The translations under genes were made by a program, and so were the position numbers. Below are positions 9,633-19,011 of a stretch of 64,000 nucleotides of DNA, piece after piece. The stretch is from positions 1 through 64,000 of the forward strand of contig NZ_JAOVZV010000005.1 in the NCBI RefSeq assembly GCF_026460945.1, given 5' to 3'. Numbering within the stretch: position 1 is the first letter of the stretch; each line of letters opens with the position of its first letter. The notes beneath the pieces are model-generated. The model had not been told where the DNA came from. It made no database searches and saw only the letters and a program-made list of their open reading frames with translations. The DNA is from Chryseobacterium luquanense (GTDB lineage: Bacteria; Bacteroidota; Bacteroidia; Flavobacteriales; Weeksellaceae).

Positions 9633-10301
9633 CTAATAATCCAGTTTCGCGTGGCTTCCTACATAATGCAGAAACTCCTGTCTGGTAATCGGATTGGTTC
9701 TGAAAATTCCACTTAATTCAGCAGTAATGGTTGAACTTGCAGTATCTTTTATTCCTCTGCAATTTACACAAAGGTGTTTTGCATCGATAATGCAGGCAAC
9801 ATTCTGAGTTCCCAAAGCATCTTTCAAAGCATCAACAATCTGCATCGTCAGTCTCTCCTGAACCTGAGGTCTTTTCGCATAGTAATCAACAATTCTGTTA
9901 ATTTTCGAAAGTCCGATTACATCACCACTCGAAATATACGCGACGTGTGCTCTTCCGATTATTGGCAGGAAGTGATGTTCGCAGAATGAGTAAACTGTGA
10001 TGTCTTTTTCCACCAACATCTGGCGGTATTTGTATTTGTTTGAAAATGTAGAAATTCCGGGTTTGTTTTCAGGAAGTAATCCTCCGAAAATTTCGTTGAC
10101 ATACATTTTGGCAACCCTTTTAGGAGAATCTTTTAATGAATCATCGGTCATATCAAGACCAAGTGTTTCCATGATTTCTCCGAAGAGTTGTGTAATTTTT
10201 TCTATTTTTTCCTGTGGCGATTTCTCAAAGGCATCTTCACGAATCGGCGTATGCTCTTTCCCTGTGAAAATATCATCATCGTTATCGGTAAAATCAACCA
10301 T
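9633..10301 (-). CDS. folE: GTP cyclohydrolase I
   Basis: 222 residues; converts GTP to 7,8-dihydroneopterin triphosphate, the first step of tetrahydrofolate synthesis. Signature motifs seen are YSFCEHHFLPIIGRAHVAYI (zinc Cys and the active-site His pair), GLSKINRIVDYYAKRPQVQERLT, and KHLCVNCRGIKD with the second zinc Cys. Length is normal. It stands next to cysS on the same strand with a 123-bp gap of simple TTTGAAATT-like sequence, so they need not share a transcript. It is upstream of the folate-dependent metF/metH system only in a metabolic sense. Confidence 0.96.
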   Translation of the reverse strand: MVDFTDNDDDIFTGKEHTPIREDAFEKSPQEKIEKITQLFGEIMETLGLDMTDDSLKDSPKRVAKMYVNEIFGGLLPENKPGISTFSNKYKYRQMLVEKDITVYSFCEHHFLPIIGRAHVAYISSGDVIGLSKINRIVDYYAKRPQVQERLTMQIVDALKDALGTQNVACIIDAKHLCVNCRGIKDTASSTITAELSGIFRTNPITRQEFLHYVGSHAKLDY

Positions 10302-10401
10302 TTTTATTTATTTTGCAACAAAAATACGGATAAAATTAATTCTATATTTTAATTTGCCCCAAATTTGAATTACCTTTCACCTTATATTAGCCTGAAAAAT
10401 T

Positions 10402-11553
10402 ATGATCATTGCAGAAGAAGTACTGAGTAGCGCACAAAAAAAGGAATTTCTGGAGTTTCCAGCGAGACTTTATAAAGATGACAAAGCGTATATCCGGCCT
10501 TTGGACAAAGACATTGAAAGCGTTTTTGACAACAGCAAAAACAAGTGTTTTACAACTGGTGAAAGCAAAAGATTTCTGTTTAAAAAAGATCATAAGACAG
10601 TTGGAAAAGTTGCTGTTTTTATCAATAAACAATACATCGAAAAACAACCCACCGGCGGGATAGGATTTTTTGACTGCATTAATGATCAGGAGACTGCCAA
10701 TTTCATATTTGAACACTGTAAAAACTGGCTTCAGCAGAGAGGTATGGAAGCGATGGATGGTTCAATAAATTTCGGGGAACGCAATAAATTTTGGGGTGTG
10801 CTTATTGAAGGTTTTTCTGAACCTCTGTATGGGATGAACTATAATTTCCCCTATTACAAAGATCTATTTGAGAATTATGGTTTTCAGATATACTATAACC
10901 AGCTTTGTTTCAGCAGAAAAGCCCATGCTCCTACTTCAAGGATTTTCAATATTATGCACGCCAAGCATTCTAAAAACGAAAATTTTTCGTCCAAACGCGT
11001 AACGAAAGCTAACATGGATAGGTTTACTGAAGATTTTTATACAATTTACAACAAATCATGGGAAAGCCACGGTGGCGGAAAGCAGATGTCTCTGAATGAC
11101 GTCAAAAAACTTTTTAACACGATGAAGCCTGTAATGAATGAACATATTGCGTGGTTCGCTTATGAAAGTGGAAATCCGATTGCGATGTGGATCAATATTC
11201 CGGATCTGAATCAATGGTTTAAATATCTAGATGGGAAATTTGGATTTTTAGATAAGCTGAAGTTTCTTTATTACAAAACTTTTAAACATAATTCCAAGTT
11301 CGTTGGTTTAATTTTTGGAGTTCTTCCGGAGTGGCAAAATAAAGGCGTTGAAGGTTACCTTATCGTAGAGGCTGCCAACCATTTCCGCGTGGCAACAAAA
11401 TTTGAGGATTTTGAAATGCAGTGGATTGGAGATTTTAACCCAAAAATGCTGGGGCTGGCAAAACATTTGGAGACTGAAGTAACAAGAAAACTGGCAACCT
11501 ACCGATATTTATTTGACCGCACAAAAGAGTTTGAAAAGCATCCGACAGTTTAA
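10402..11553 (+). CDS. GNAT-like N-acetyltransferase superfamily protein (YghO-like)
   Basis: 383 residues without signal peptide or membrane segments. The first 200 residues resemble the YghO-type proteins (LYKDDKAYIRPLDKD, GFFDCINDQETANFIFEHCKNWL, NFGERNKFWGVLIEGF); the C-terminal half has a GNAT-like segment (FGVLPEWQNKGVEGYLIVEAAN) where an acetyl-CoA loop would be. Substrate unknown. It is the first gene of a short plus-strand pair with the membrane protein 19 bp downstream, divergent from folE. The superfamily call is reasonable; the function is not known. Confidence 0.7.
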   Translation: MIIAEEVLSSAQKKEFLEFPARLYKDDKAYIRPLDKDIESVFDNSKNKCFTTGESKRFLFKKDHKTVGKVAVFINKQYIEKQPTGGIGFFDCINDQETANFIFEHCKNWLQQRGMEAMDGSINFGERNKFWGVLIEGFSEPLYGMNYNFPYYKDLFENYGFQIYYNQLCFSRKAHAPTSRIFNIMHAKHSKNENFSSKRVTKANMDRFTEDFYTIYNKSWESHGGGKQMSLNDVKKLFNTMKPVMNEHIAWFAYESGNPIAMWINIPDLNQWFKYLDGKFGFLDKLKFLYYKTFKHNSKFVGLIFGVLPEWQNKGVEGYLIVEAANHFRVATKFEDFEMQWIGDFNPKMLGLAKHLETEVTRKLATYRYLFDRTKEFEKHPTV

Positions 11554-11572
11554 AATTTAAAAAAATCAAATC

Positions 11573-12064
11573 ATGGAACCATTAGTTTTTGTCATTATTT
11601 TATTTTTCATTTTTCTGTTGTCTATTCCTGCAATTATTTTCCTGATTGCATACTTAGCGGCACAAAGCAGAAAGAAAAAACAGAAAATTCTTCTGGATGA
11701 AATTGGCACTCCAGAATATCATGCTTTTGTAAGGTACAATATGGGAAATACGCAAAATGAGTTCTTTAAACTGAAAGCGTTTCAGGGAAGCGGAATGATT
11801 TACATTGAAGATAGAAAAATCATTTTCAGAGACACTTTAAATCAGAATCCGCACACATTCAATTTGGATGAATCGTCAATAAGATGGGAAGATATCAATC
11901 TGGTGAATGGACTGTTGAAATGGTTCTCGGTGAGTGATGATACAAAAAAATACTTTTTTAATATCGACAGCGGAATGTTTATTTTTAATACCAATTCCTC
12001 AAAACCGACGACGAAAAGTGTTTTTGATCAATTAATTCAATATCAGACAGAATATAAACAATAA
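11573..12064 (+). CDS. Membrane-anchored hypothetical protein
   Basis: 163 residues. A single strongly hydrophobic helix (residues 5-30) is followed by a basic stop-transfer stretch SRKKKQK. The soluble domain has alternating strands and no motif I recognise. It begins 19 bp after the GNAT-like gene and ends at the bidirectional terminator at 12063, so the two probably form an operon. The topology prediction puts the C-terminal domain in the cytoplasm. Confidence 0.55.
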   Translation: MEPLVFVIILFFIFLLSIPAIIFLIAYLAAQSRKKKQKILLDEIGTPEYHAFVRYNMGNTQNEFFKLKAFQGSGMIYIEDRKIIFRDTLNQNPHTFNLDESSIRWEDINLVNGLLKWFSVSDDTKKYFFNIDSGMFIFNTNSSKPTTKSVFDQLIQYQTEYKQ

Positions 12065-12097
12065 GGCCTCAGAAAATCTCTGAAGCCTTATCTTTTT
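12063..12097. terminator. Bidirectional terminator between convergent genes
   Basis: Stem AAGGC-TCAG / CTGA-GCCTT with one C/A mismatch and a 7-nt loop, followed by TTTTT on the plus strand; the A-rich left side serves the minus strand. It separates the plus-strand membrane protein gene from metF. Confidence 0.75.
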
Positions 12098-12113
12098 CAC
12101 TTTTACTAACTAT

Positions 12114-13070
12114 TTAAAACAGCTCTCCAGCCACTTTTTTAATATTATCACTTTTACCCATCGAGTAAAAATGCAGTACAGGAACGCCAAAATCAAGCAA
12201 TTCCTTGCATTGGCTGATGGCCCATTCCACGCCGATTTGTTTTACGGCCTCATTATTTTTCGCACTTTCCACGGCATTGATCAAATCTTCAGGCAAATCA
12301 ATTTTGAAAACCTGCGGCAGTAATTTTAAATGTTTTTTAGTAGCAATCGGTTTAATTCCAGGAATGATGGGAACGGTAATTCCCATTTCACGCGCTTTAG
12401 TCACAAATTCGATGTACTTTTTATTGTCAAAAAACATTTGGGTCACAATATAATCTGCGCCGGCATCCACTTTTTGCTTGAGCCATTTCAGATCGTAATT
12501 CATTGATGGGGCTTCCATATGTTTTTCGGGATAACCGGCAACTCCGATGCAGAATTTGTTGTGTTCATCGCAGGCCTGATCATCGTGAAGATACTTTCCT
12601 CTTCCCAAATTGTTGATCTGATTTACCAAATCCATAGCACTTGAATGACCGCCTGGAGTAGCTTCAAAATATTGATGACCTTTCATCGCATCGCCACGAA
12701 GTGCCATGATATTGTCGATTCCCAAGTACATACAGTCAACCAAAAGATATTCTGTTTCTTCTTTTGTAAAACCTCCGCAAAGCAGGTGTGGAACGGTATC
12801 TACATTATATTTATGCTGAATTGCCGCACAAATTCCCAAAGTTCCGGGACGCATTCTCGTGATTCTGCGCTCCATCAAACCGTTTCCTTTGTCGATGTAA
12901 ATATATTCTTCTCGTGAAGTCGTGACGTCAATAAATGGAGGTTTAAATTCCATTAACGGGTCGATATTTTTATATAAATCTTCAATCCCGATTCCCTTTT
13001 GAGGCGGAACTACCTCTAAGGAAAATAGAGTTTTGCCGTTGGCGTTTTTTATGTGGTCTGTGATTTTCAT
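12114..13070 (-). CDS. metF: 5,10-methylenetetrahydrofolate reductase
   Basis: 318 residues, a TIM-barrel flavoenzyme that reduces 5,10-methylene-THF to 5-methyl-THF, the methyl donor for MetH. Seen are LFSLEVVPPQKG at the N-terminus, PFIDVTTSREE, HLLCGGFTKEET, NIMALRGDAM, GVAGYPEKHMEA and ADYIVTQMFFDNKKY, all typical MetF segments. It is the last gene of the methionine operon, 45 bp downstream of the metH C-terminal gene, and ends at the bidirectional terminator. Regulation is probably by the SAM riboswitch far upstream, or by internal promoters. Confidence 0.95.
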   Translation of the reverse strand: MKITDHIKNANGKTLFSLEVVPPQKGIGIEDLYKNIDPLMEFKPPFIDVTTSREEYIYIDKGNGLMERRITRMRPGTLGICAAIQHKYNVDTVPHLLCGGFTKEETEYLLVDCMYLGIDNIMALRGDAMKGHQYFEATPGGHSSAMDLVNQINNLGRGKYLHDDQACDEHNKFCIGVAGYPEKHMEAPSMNYDLKWLKQKVDAGADYIVTQMFFDNKKYIEFVTKAREMGITVPIIPGIKPIATKKHLKLLPQVFKIDLPEDLINAVESAKNNEAVKQIGVEWAISQCKELLDFGVPVLHFYSMGKSDNIKKVAGELF

Positions 13071-13115
13071 TTATTATAGTAGTAGTTTAATTTTTTTTGA
13101 AAAAGAATATAAGTT

Positions 13116-15782
13116 CTAAATTCCGTCTGCCAAATTAGGATTCAGCCATTTTCTTGCTTCCTGTAAAGAAATTCCTTTCCTTACAGAATATTCTTTCAAC
13201 TGATCTTCTGAAATTTTTCCTAAACCAAAATATTTGGCGTGGGGACTTCCAAAATAATATCCGGAAACCGCTGCTGTAGGGAACATTGCCAAACTTTCAG
13301 TAAGATAAACACCGATTTCTTCTTCTACATTTAAAAGATCCCAAATCGCATGTTTCTCCAAATGATCCGGACAGGCGGGATAACCCGGCGCAGGACGAAT
13401 TCCTTTGTATTTTTCGGCAATTAATTCTTCGTTGCTTAAATTTTCCTGATTAGCGTAACCCCAATATTCTGTACGCACTTTTTTATGCAAAAATTCTGCG
13501 TAAGCTTCTGCAAAACGGTCTGCAATGGCTTTAACCATGATGGCGTTGTAATCGTCGTTGTTTTTTTCGTACTGATCAGACAGTTCATCAGTTCCAAAAC
13601 CTGTACACACGCAGAAAGCGCCCATGTAATCAGTCTTTCCTGAACTTTTAGGTGCAATAAAATCACTCAGCGCGATATAATCTTTACCTTTTGATTTCTG
13701 AACCTGCTGTCTCAGCGTTAAAAATTTGACTTTTTCCTGATCATTTTCATCATAAATTAAAATATCATCCGTTTCGGTTGAATTGGCTTTGAAAATTCCG
13801 AAGATTGCTTTGGCAACCAACAGTTTTTCGTCCACAATTTTCTTCAGGATTTTCTGTCCGTCTGCAAATAATTCTTTTGCCTGCTCGCCTACAATCTCAT
13901 CATCAAAAATATTCGGATACTTTCCGTGGAGATCCCAGCTTCTGAAAAACGGTGACCAGTCGATGAAAGGAATTAATTCTTCCAAATCCTGATTTTCAAA
14001 AACCTGAATTCCTAAGTTATTGGGTGTGAAAATTTCTTCATTTTCCCAATCGATTTTAAACTTATCTTTTCGGGCATCTTCAATGGAAACATAGTTTTTA
14101 TCAACCTGTCTGTTCAGGAATTTTTCTCTGAAATCTGAATAATCACTTTTCAGATCATCCACATATTCTTTATTCCGGTCTCCAAGCAAAGAACTCACCA
14201 CGTTTACCGCTCTGGAAGCGTCATTCACGTGAACGACGGCGTTTTTATATTTTAAATCAATTTTTACTGCAGTGTGCGCTTTCGAAGTTGTTGCACCACC
14301 GATTAAGAGAGGGAAATTTAAATTCTGTCTTTCCAGTTCTGAGGCGATGTAGACCATTTCATCCAAACTTGGCGTGATCAATCCACTCAAACCAATAACA
14401 TCTACATTGTGATCAATGGCTGCCTGAATAATTTTCTCGGCTGGAACCATTACGCCCAAATCGACAATATCATAATTATTACAACCCAAAACCACACTCA
14501 CAATATTTTTTCCGATATCGTGAACATCGCCTTTAACGGTTGCCATCAAAATTTTTCCGTTAGGTTTCTGAGCCACATCTTTTTCGGCTTCAATGAATGG
14601 CTGCAGATAAGCTACAGCTTTCTTCATTACCCTCGCTGACTTAACCACCTGTGGGAGAAACATTTTTCCGCTTCCGAATAAATCTCCAACAACGCCCATT
14701 CCGGTCATCAGATTGACTTCGATCACGTGGAGTGGCCTTTTAGACTGTAATCTGGCTTCCTCAACATCTTCTTCGATGAAACGGTCGATACCTTTAACCA
14801 AAGAATGGGTAATTCTGTCCTGCAAAGGATGAGTACGCCATTCGAGTTCTTCTACTTTTTCTTTTTTAACCGATTTATTCCGTTCAGAATAATCTAAAAG
14901 CCGTTCGGTAGCATCTTCTCTTTTGTCGAGAATTACATCTTCAACGAGTTCTAAAAGTTCCTTATTAATTTCATCATAAACCTCAAGCATGGCCGGATTT
15001 ACGATACCGATGTTCATCCCAGCCTGAATCGCATGATAAAGGAAAACCGAGTGCATCGCCTCGCGCACCGTATCATTTCCACGGAACGAGAACGAAACGT
15101 TGGAAACCCCTCCACTCACCGAGGCGTAAGGAAGATTTTGTCTTACCCAACGGGTTGCTTCAATGAAATCGATTGCGTTGCGACGGTGTTCATCCATTCC
15201 GGTTGCAACAGGGAATATATTTAAATCGAAAATAATATCTTCAGCAGGAAATTTAACCTCATCCACCAAAATATCGTAGGAACGTTTGGTAATTTCAAGT
15301 CTTCTTTCGTAATTATCAGCCTGTCCGACCTCATCGAAGGCCATGACGATTACCGCGGCGCCATATCTTTTGATGGCTTTGGCGTGTTTTACAAACTCCT
15401 CCTTTCCTTCCTTTAAACTGATCGAATTCACCACACATTTCCCCTGAACAACCTGTAAACCAGCTTCCAGAATTTCCCATTTGGAAGAATCGACCATGAT
15501 CGGGATTTTCGAAATATCAGGTTCGGAACCAATGAGGTTCAGGAATTTAATCATGGAAGCTTTTCCGTCAATCAAACCGTCGTCAAAATTCACGTCAAGG
15601 ATCTGAGCACCGCCATCCACCTGATCTCTTGCGATATTTAAGGCTTCAGAAAATTTCTCTTCTTTTATTAATCTTAAAAACTTTTTAGATCCGGCAACAT
15701 TGGTTCTTTCACCAACGTTGATAAAATTTGATTCCGGAGTAATAATCAGTGGCTCAAGCCCTGATAATCTTAAATATTTCAT
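13116..15782 (-). CDS. metH: Methionine synthase, C-terminal part (pterin, cobalamin and activation domains)
   Basis: 888 residues covering everything in MetH except the homocysteine domain. The order is: pterin-binding barrel ([15 protein letters not shown], about 20-300), cobalamin cap and Rossmann domains ([11 protein letters not shown] with the B12-ligand His, [23 protein letters not shown], about 310-560), and the SAM-dependent reactivation domain ending with [12 protein letters not shown]. The homocysteine half is a separate gene at 17159-18169, so the enzyme is split. It requires B12. The desaturase gene lies between the two halves. Confidence 0.95.
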   Translation of the reverse strand: MKYLRLSGLEPLIITPESNFINVGERTNVAGSKKFLRLIKEEKFSEALNIARDQVDGGAQILDVNFDDGLIDGKASMIKFLNLIGSEPDISKIPIMVDSSKWEILEAGLQVVQGKCVVNSISLKEGKEEFVKHAKAIKRYGAAVIVMAFDEVGQADNYERRLEITKRSYDILVDEVKFPAEDIIFDLNIFPVATGMDEHRRNAIDFIEATRWVRQNLPYASVSGGVSNVSFSFRGNDTVREAMHSVFLYHAIQAGMNIGIVNPAMLEVYDEINKELLELVEDVILDKREDATERLLDYSERNKSVKKEKVEELEWRTHPLQDRITHSLVKGIDRFIEEDVEEARLQSKRPLHVIEVNLMTGMGVVGDLFGSGKMFLPQVVKSARVMKKAVAYLQPFIEAEKDVAQKPNGKILMATVKGDVHDIGKNIVSVVLGCNNYDIVDLGVMVPAEKIIQAAIDHNVDVIGLSGLITPSLDEMVYIASELERQNLNFPLLIGGATTSKAHTAVKIDLKYKNAVVHVNDASRAVNVVSSLLGDRNKEYVDDLKSDYSDFREKFLNRQVDKNYVSIEDARKDKFKIDWENEEIFTPNNLGIQVFENQDLEELIPFIDWSPFFRSWDLHGKYPNIFDDEIVGEQAKELFADGQKILKKIVDEKLLVAKAIFGIFKANSTETDDILIYDENDQEKVKFLTLRQQVQKSKGKDYIALSDFIAPKSSGKTDYMGAFCVCTGFGTDELSDQYEKNNDDYNAIMVKAIADRFAEAYAEFLHKKVRTEYWGYANQENLSNEELIAEKYKGIRPAPGYPACPDHLEKHAIWDLLNVEEEIGVYLTESLAMFPTAAVSGYYFGSPHAKYFGLGKISEDQLKEYSVRKGISLQEARKWLNPNLADGI

Positions 15783-16002
15783 GTTTTTTTTAATCTAACA
15801 ATTGATCAGTTTAACAGTTACCAATGTTTGGAATCTCTAAATTGATTTGTTTTTAATTTAAATTTTTATCATCATTTTGAACACTAAGTTTTTTTTAAAT
15901 ACTTACTGTTTTGAGTTTTACAAAACCTTAACCTTGTAAGAGCACACTTAGTTCTTTATGATCAACTGTACTCAACATTCAGCTTTTTTTATTTTAACCC
16001 AT

Positions 16003-17094
16003 TTATTCTTCTAAAATAAAATAGGCGTTGTTTGCATTTTGCTTCAGCAAATCGACATGTTTGCCCAAAGCGGTAAAAATTGGAAATCGTTTGTAGCCCA
16101 GATTATTTTCTTTGGCGAACTGTTCAATCTCCTCTGTGATTTCATTATAATACATATAGCTGTAGTTCGGGAAAAGATGATGGGCAACGTGAAAGTTGAA
16201 ATTTCCCAACACATTTCTCACAAACCAGTTGTTTTCTTTTAAATCATTGGTCACCTCAAGCTGATGACGGATCCAGCTGAAAGGGAGTCCGTTTTTTTCA
16301 TCCAGTTTAGGAAAAGCATTGTCTGGCAGCGGATGCAGCGGCAACAGAACAAAAAGCGCAAAAACACTCGCTGCAATCACCTGTAAAAACCAGGCACCCA
16401 AAGCCAAACCTACTGAAACTTTAAAAAATAAAACCGGCACGGCAATCTGATAGAAAAAGTAAAATAATTTGAAACTGATCATTTTGATTTTTTCCGAAAC
16501 CGGAATTTTTCCCTGTGTTTTTAAAATCACTCTTTCCTTATCAAAAAAATCTCTGAAGTCTCTGATAAACATCCAGTTGAACAAATATAAAGGATACACC
16601 AAAAAGAAAAAGAAATGTTGGAATTTCTGAATTCCTTTAGCCTTAATCCATGGCACGATCAGTAAGAGTCCGCTCTGCTCGATGTCGGTATCCCAACCAT
16701 CAACGTTCGGGTAGGCGTGATGCGCTGCGATGTGCCGCTTCTTCCAGATGTAGGAATTGGCTCCAACGAGATCGAAAATCTGCAAAACGAGACTGTTGAG
16801 TTTTTTATTTCTGAAGATATTGTTGTGCGCCGCTTCGTGAATTAAATTTAAATAAATTAAAACCAGAGAAATCCCCATCAAAACAAAACTGGAAATATAA
16901 ACCCAAGGCCTATCTGCATTGAAAAGCGCAAACACATACAAACCAAAATAGACCAAAGGCAAAATAATGGCTTTGATCTGAATGTAAACATCTCTGTTTT
17001 GAGGAAGTGTTTCTACGCGCTGATTCACTCTTTTTCTTAATTCATTAAACAGTTTGGTATCGTCGGAATTTTTAAGGTAAAATGGCTTTTCCAT
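16003..17094 (-). CDS. Membrane fatty acid desaturase
   Basis: 363 residues with four or more hydrophobic segments and the three histidine boxes of di-iron desaturases: HEAAHNN (near 88), HIAAHHAYPN (near 122) and NFHVAHHLFPN (near 315). It should introduce a double bond into acyl chains at the inner membrane; position and carrier are not evident. It sits in the methionine operon, between the two metH genes, with 64 bp to the upstream and 220 bp to the downstream gene. Its link to methionine is unclear; it may simply be co-transcribed. Confidence 0.85.
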   Translation of the reverse strand: MEKPFYLKNSDDTKLFNELRKRVNQRVETLPQNRDVYIQIKAIILPLVYFGLYVFALFNADRPWVYISSFVLMGISLVLIYLNLIHEAAHNNIFRNKKLNSLVLQIFDLVGANSYIWKKRHIAAHHAYPNVDGWDTDIEQSGLLLIVPWIKAKGIQKFQHFFFFLVYPLYLFNWMFIRDFRDFFDKERVILKTQGKIPVSEKIKMISFKLFYFFYQIAVPVLFFKVSVGLALGAWFLQVIAASVFALFVLLPLHPLPDNAFPKLDEKNGLPFSWIRHQLEVTNDLKENNWFVRNVLGNFNFHVAHHLFPNYSYMYYNEITEEIEQFAKENNLGYKRFPIFTALGKHVDLLKQNANNAYFILEE

Positions 17095-17158
17095 AAGATC
17101 GTTGATTTGGATTTAAAAAAAGTTTTTATACTCGTTCTAAATTTTCAACAATCAAAAA

Positions 17159-18169
17159 TCATACAAAATCCTTCACTTTTCTCGGCTCGTATTTGTCCAC
17201 CAAGTCAGCAATGGCTTTGATGTGTTCCGGCGTTGTACCACAGCATCCACCGATGATATTGATCAGTCCTTTTTCTACATATTCTTTAATCTGAGCAGCC
17301 ATCTGATCCGGAGATTCATCGTACTGCCCGAAAGCATTCGGAAGACCCGCATTGGGATAAGCCGAAACGTGGAATTCTGAATTGTGCGCCAGCGTTTCCA
17401 AATAAGGCGTTAACTGATTGGCTCCCAATGCACAGTTGAATCCAACACTCAGTAAATTCAAATGCGAAACTGAGATCAAAAATGCTTCAGCGGTTTGTCC
17501 GCTCAACGTTCTTCCAGAGGCATCTGTAATCGTTCCAGAAACCATGATTGGAATTTGAATTCCTCTTTCTTCCTGAATTTCGTCGATGGCAAATAATGCT
17601 GCTTTTGCATTCAGTGTGTCGAAAATTGTTTCTACTAAAAGAATATCTGAACCACCGTCCAGCAATGCCTCTGATTGTTGTTTGTATGCCAGTCTCAAGT
17701 CTTCAAAAGTGATCGCACGGTAACCCGGATCGTTCACATCCGGACTTAAGCTTGCTGTTCTGTTGGTCGGTCCGATAGAGCCAGCCACAAATCTTGGTTT
17801 ATCAGGATTTTTAGCCGTAAACTCATCACAAACTTTTCTGGCAATTTTTGCAGATTCGTAGTTGAGTTCGTACACCAGATCTTCCATGTGATAATCTGCC
17901 ATTGCGATGGTTGTTCCGGAAAATGTGTTGGTTTCCAGAATATCGGCGCCGGCGTCCAGATATTTTCTGTGAACTTCCTCAATTGCGTGAGGCTGCGTCA
18001 AAGAAAGCAAGTCGTTGTTCCCTTTCACGGGATGTTCCCAGTCTTTAAAACGTTCACCGCGGTAATCTTCTTCTTCAAATTTGTACCGCTGAAGCATTGT
18101 TCCCATTGCACCGTCGAGAATCAGGATTCTCTCGGAAAGGGCTTTGTATAGTTGTGCTGAATTTTTCAT
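17159..18169 (-). CDS. metH: Methionine synthase, N-terminal homocysteine S-methyltransferase part
   Basis: 336 residues forming the Zn-dependent homocysteine-binding barrel of cobalamin-dependent methionine synthase. Seen are [13 protein letters not shown] at the N-terminus, [25 protein letters not shown] (first zinc Cys) and [15 protein letters not shown] (zinc Cys pair). It transfers a methyl group from methylcobalamin bound by the separate C-terminal protein to homocysteine. The order homocysteine gene, desaturase, cobalamin gene, metF runs in one direction. Upstream lies the RAYT unit, which separates it from metZ. Confidence 0.94.
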   Translation of the reverse strand: MKNSAQLYKALSERILILDGAMGTMLQRYKFEEEDYRGERFKDWEHPVKGNNDLLSLTQPHAIEEVHRKYLDAGADILETNTFSGTTIAMADYHMEDLVYELNYESAKIARKVCDEFTAKNPDKPRFVAGSIGPTNRTASLSPDVNDPGYRAITFEDLRLAYKQQSEALLDGGSDILLVETIFDTLNAKAALFAIDEIQEERGIQIPIMVSGTITDASGRTLSGQTAEAFLISVSHLNLLSVGFNCALGANQLTPYLETLAHNSEFHVSAYPNAGLPNAFGQYDESPDQMAAQIKEYVEKGLINIIGGCCGTTPEHIKAIADLVDKYEPRKVKDFV

Positions 18170-18190
18170 TTTTTATTTATTTATTTTGCA

Positions 18191-18207
18191 AAGCCCTGAA
18201 AGGGCTT
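18191..18207. repeat. REP-like palindrome, distal copy downstream of RAYT
   Basis: AAGCCCTGAAAGGGCTT: 7-bp perfect stem with loop GAA. Confidence 0.8.
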
Positions 18208-18216
18208 TATCATTAG

Positions 18217-18235
18217 CATTGGGTGTAGCCCAATG
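18217..18235. repeat. Central BIME hairpin, downstream side
   Basis: CATTGGG-TGTAG-CCCAATG: 7-bp perfect stem, 5-nt loop TGTAG. Its partner at 18796 has a different stem but a similar loop. Confidence 0.75.
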
Positions 18236-18256
18236 TGTAAATTATTGAGATTCAAT

Positions 18257-18280
18257 AAGCCCTGAAAGGGCGACATCACT
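18257..18280. repeat. REP-like palindrome, proximal copy overlapping the RAYT stop
   Basis: Contains AAGCCCTGAAAGGGCG and extends to the RAYT stop codon. It is the inverted counterpart of 18752-18775 with one mismatch in 24 bases. Confidence 0.8.
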
Positions 18281-18731
18281 AATCCCAAACATATTCTTCA
18301 TTATATTGAACATCATATTTTTTTAAAAAAGCTCGGTACTCATCCTGAAAACTTTTTGTTTTGTGATGATCTTGCTGATTTATAATATAATTTTTTACTA
18401 CTTCAATTTCTGTTGGATTTACAGAAAATGCTCCGTACCCGCTCTGCCAGTAAAAATTAGAAAACATTTCACCTTTTGTTTTTATCCATTTTGAAGATGA
18501 AGATTTAATATCTTCTAATAATTTCACCAGTGTTACTTTTTTTGAAAGAATGCAGAGTATATGAACATGATCTCTGTAACCTCCAACCTGAATTGGGTTA
18601 CACTCTAAGTTTTTACAAATACCGCCCAGATAATTAAAAAGTTCTTCTTTAATTGTGTCTTGAATTAAAGGTTCTCTATTTTTGACACTAAAAATAATAT
18701 GGACATAAATTTTGCTTAAAGATTGTGACAT
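18279..18731 (-). CDS. REP-associated tyrosine transposase (RAYT, IS200/IS605 TnpA-like)
   Basis: 150 residues of the Y1 HUH transposase superfamily. The HUH pair is H55-V-H57 (YRDHVHIL) and the likely catalytic tyrosine is Y115 (VVKNYIINQQDHH). Other family segments are YVHIIFSVKNREPLI and FYWQSGYGAFSV. The frame is open upstream to 18854 through the REP sequence, but homology starts at MSQSLSKIYVH. It lacks an IS605-type accessory tnpB, and REP modules on both sides point to a domesticated RAYT rather than an IS200. It should nick single-stranded DNA near REP hairpins. Confidence 0.88.
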   Translation of the reverse strand: MSQSLSKIYVHIIFSVKNREPLIQDTIKEELFNYLGGICKNLECNPIQVGGYRDHVHILCILSKKVTLVKLLEDIKSSSSKWIKTKGEMFSNFYWQSGYGAFSVNPTEIEVVKNYIINQQDHHKTKSFQDEYRAFLKKYDVQYNEEYVWD

Positions 18732-18751
18732 ATTTTTTTTATTTATCTTAA

Positions 18752-18775
18752 AGTGATGACGCCCTTTCAGGGCTT
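18752..18775. repeat. REP-like palindrome, proximal copy upstream of RAYT
   Basis: AGTGATGA followed by CGCCCTTTCAGGGCTT, the inverted copy of 18257-18280. Confidence 0.8.
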
Positions 18776-18795
18776 TGTAATAATATATTCTTATT

Positions 18796-18814
18796 CCTGT
18801 GGCTTCACCACAGG
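18796..18814. repeat. Central BIME hairpin, upstream side
   Basis: CCTGTGG-CTTCA-CCACAGG: 7-bp stem, 5-nt loop. Read on the minus strand the loop is TGAAG, close to TGTAG at 18224. Confidence 0.75.
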
Positions 18815-18825
18815 CTGTTGCTTTT

Positions 18826-18840
18826 GCCCTTTCAGGGCTA
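18826..18840. repeat. REP-like palindrome, distal copy upstream of RAYT
   Basis: GCCCTTTCAGGGCTA; the palindromic core GCCCTTTCAGGGC is intact. Confidence 0.75.
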
Positions 18841-18957
18841 ATCCAAACTTCCAATTCTCATCTTCATAAATACAATTTTCATTTGTGATGAACTGGAATT
18901 TGTTACAAAAATAGTGATGTAGACCTTCAAAACATATTACTTTTACATCTCTATTCA

Positions 18958-18999
18958 TACGACTCCACCACCGGCTGTTGATTCTGCCCTTTCACGACA
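18958..18999. repeat. Decayed copy of the BIME module
   Basis: GGCTGTTGATTCTGCCCTTT at 18973-18992 matches GGCTGTTGCTTTTGCCCTTT at 18813-18832 with two differences; the following palindrome is broken (CACGAC instead of CAGGGC) and the preceding hairpin has lost pairing. No gene is seen between RAYT and metZ apart from these repeats. Confidence 0.6.
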
Positions 19000-19011
19000 A
19001 ACTAAGCAATC

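Larger units (their letters stand above)
18191..18840 (-). mobile_element. RAYT unit: transposase gene enclosed by two REP-hairpin-REP modules
   Basis: A REP-like palindrome (core GCCCTGAAAGGGC) occurs twice on each side of a small HUH transposase gene. On each side the two copies flank another hairpin with a 7-bp stem and 5-nt loop. The inner ends, 18257-18280 and 18752-18775, are inverted repeats matching at 23 of 24 bases. The layout is that of bacterial BIMEs with their REP-associated tyrosine transposase. It lies between metZ and metH in the operon. Mobility as a unit is inferred, not shown. Confidence 0.8.

Noticed and set aside
13116..18169. Two different methionine synthases
   Set aside because: The two metH genes contain complementary domains, not duplicates, so they form one split enzyme.
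18191..18272. REP palindromes as ordinary rho-independent terminators of the RAYT
   Set aside because: They lack T-runs, occur on both sides of the gene in matching pairs, and reappear decayed at 18958.
18732..18854. Upstream extension of the RAYT reading frame to 18854
   Set aside because: The extra 41 residues are translated REP and hairpin sequence; homology starts at MSQSLSKIYVH.
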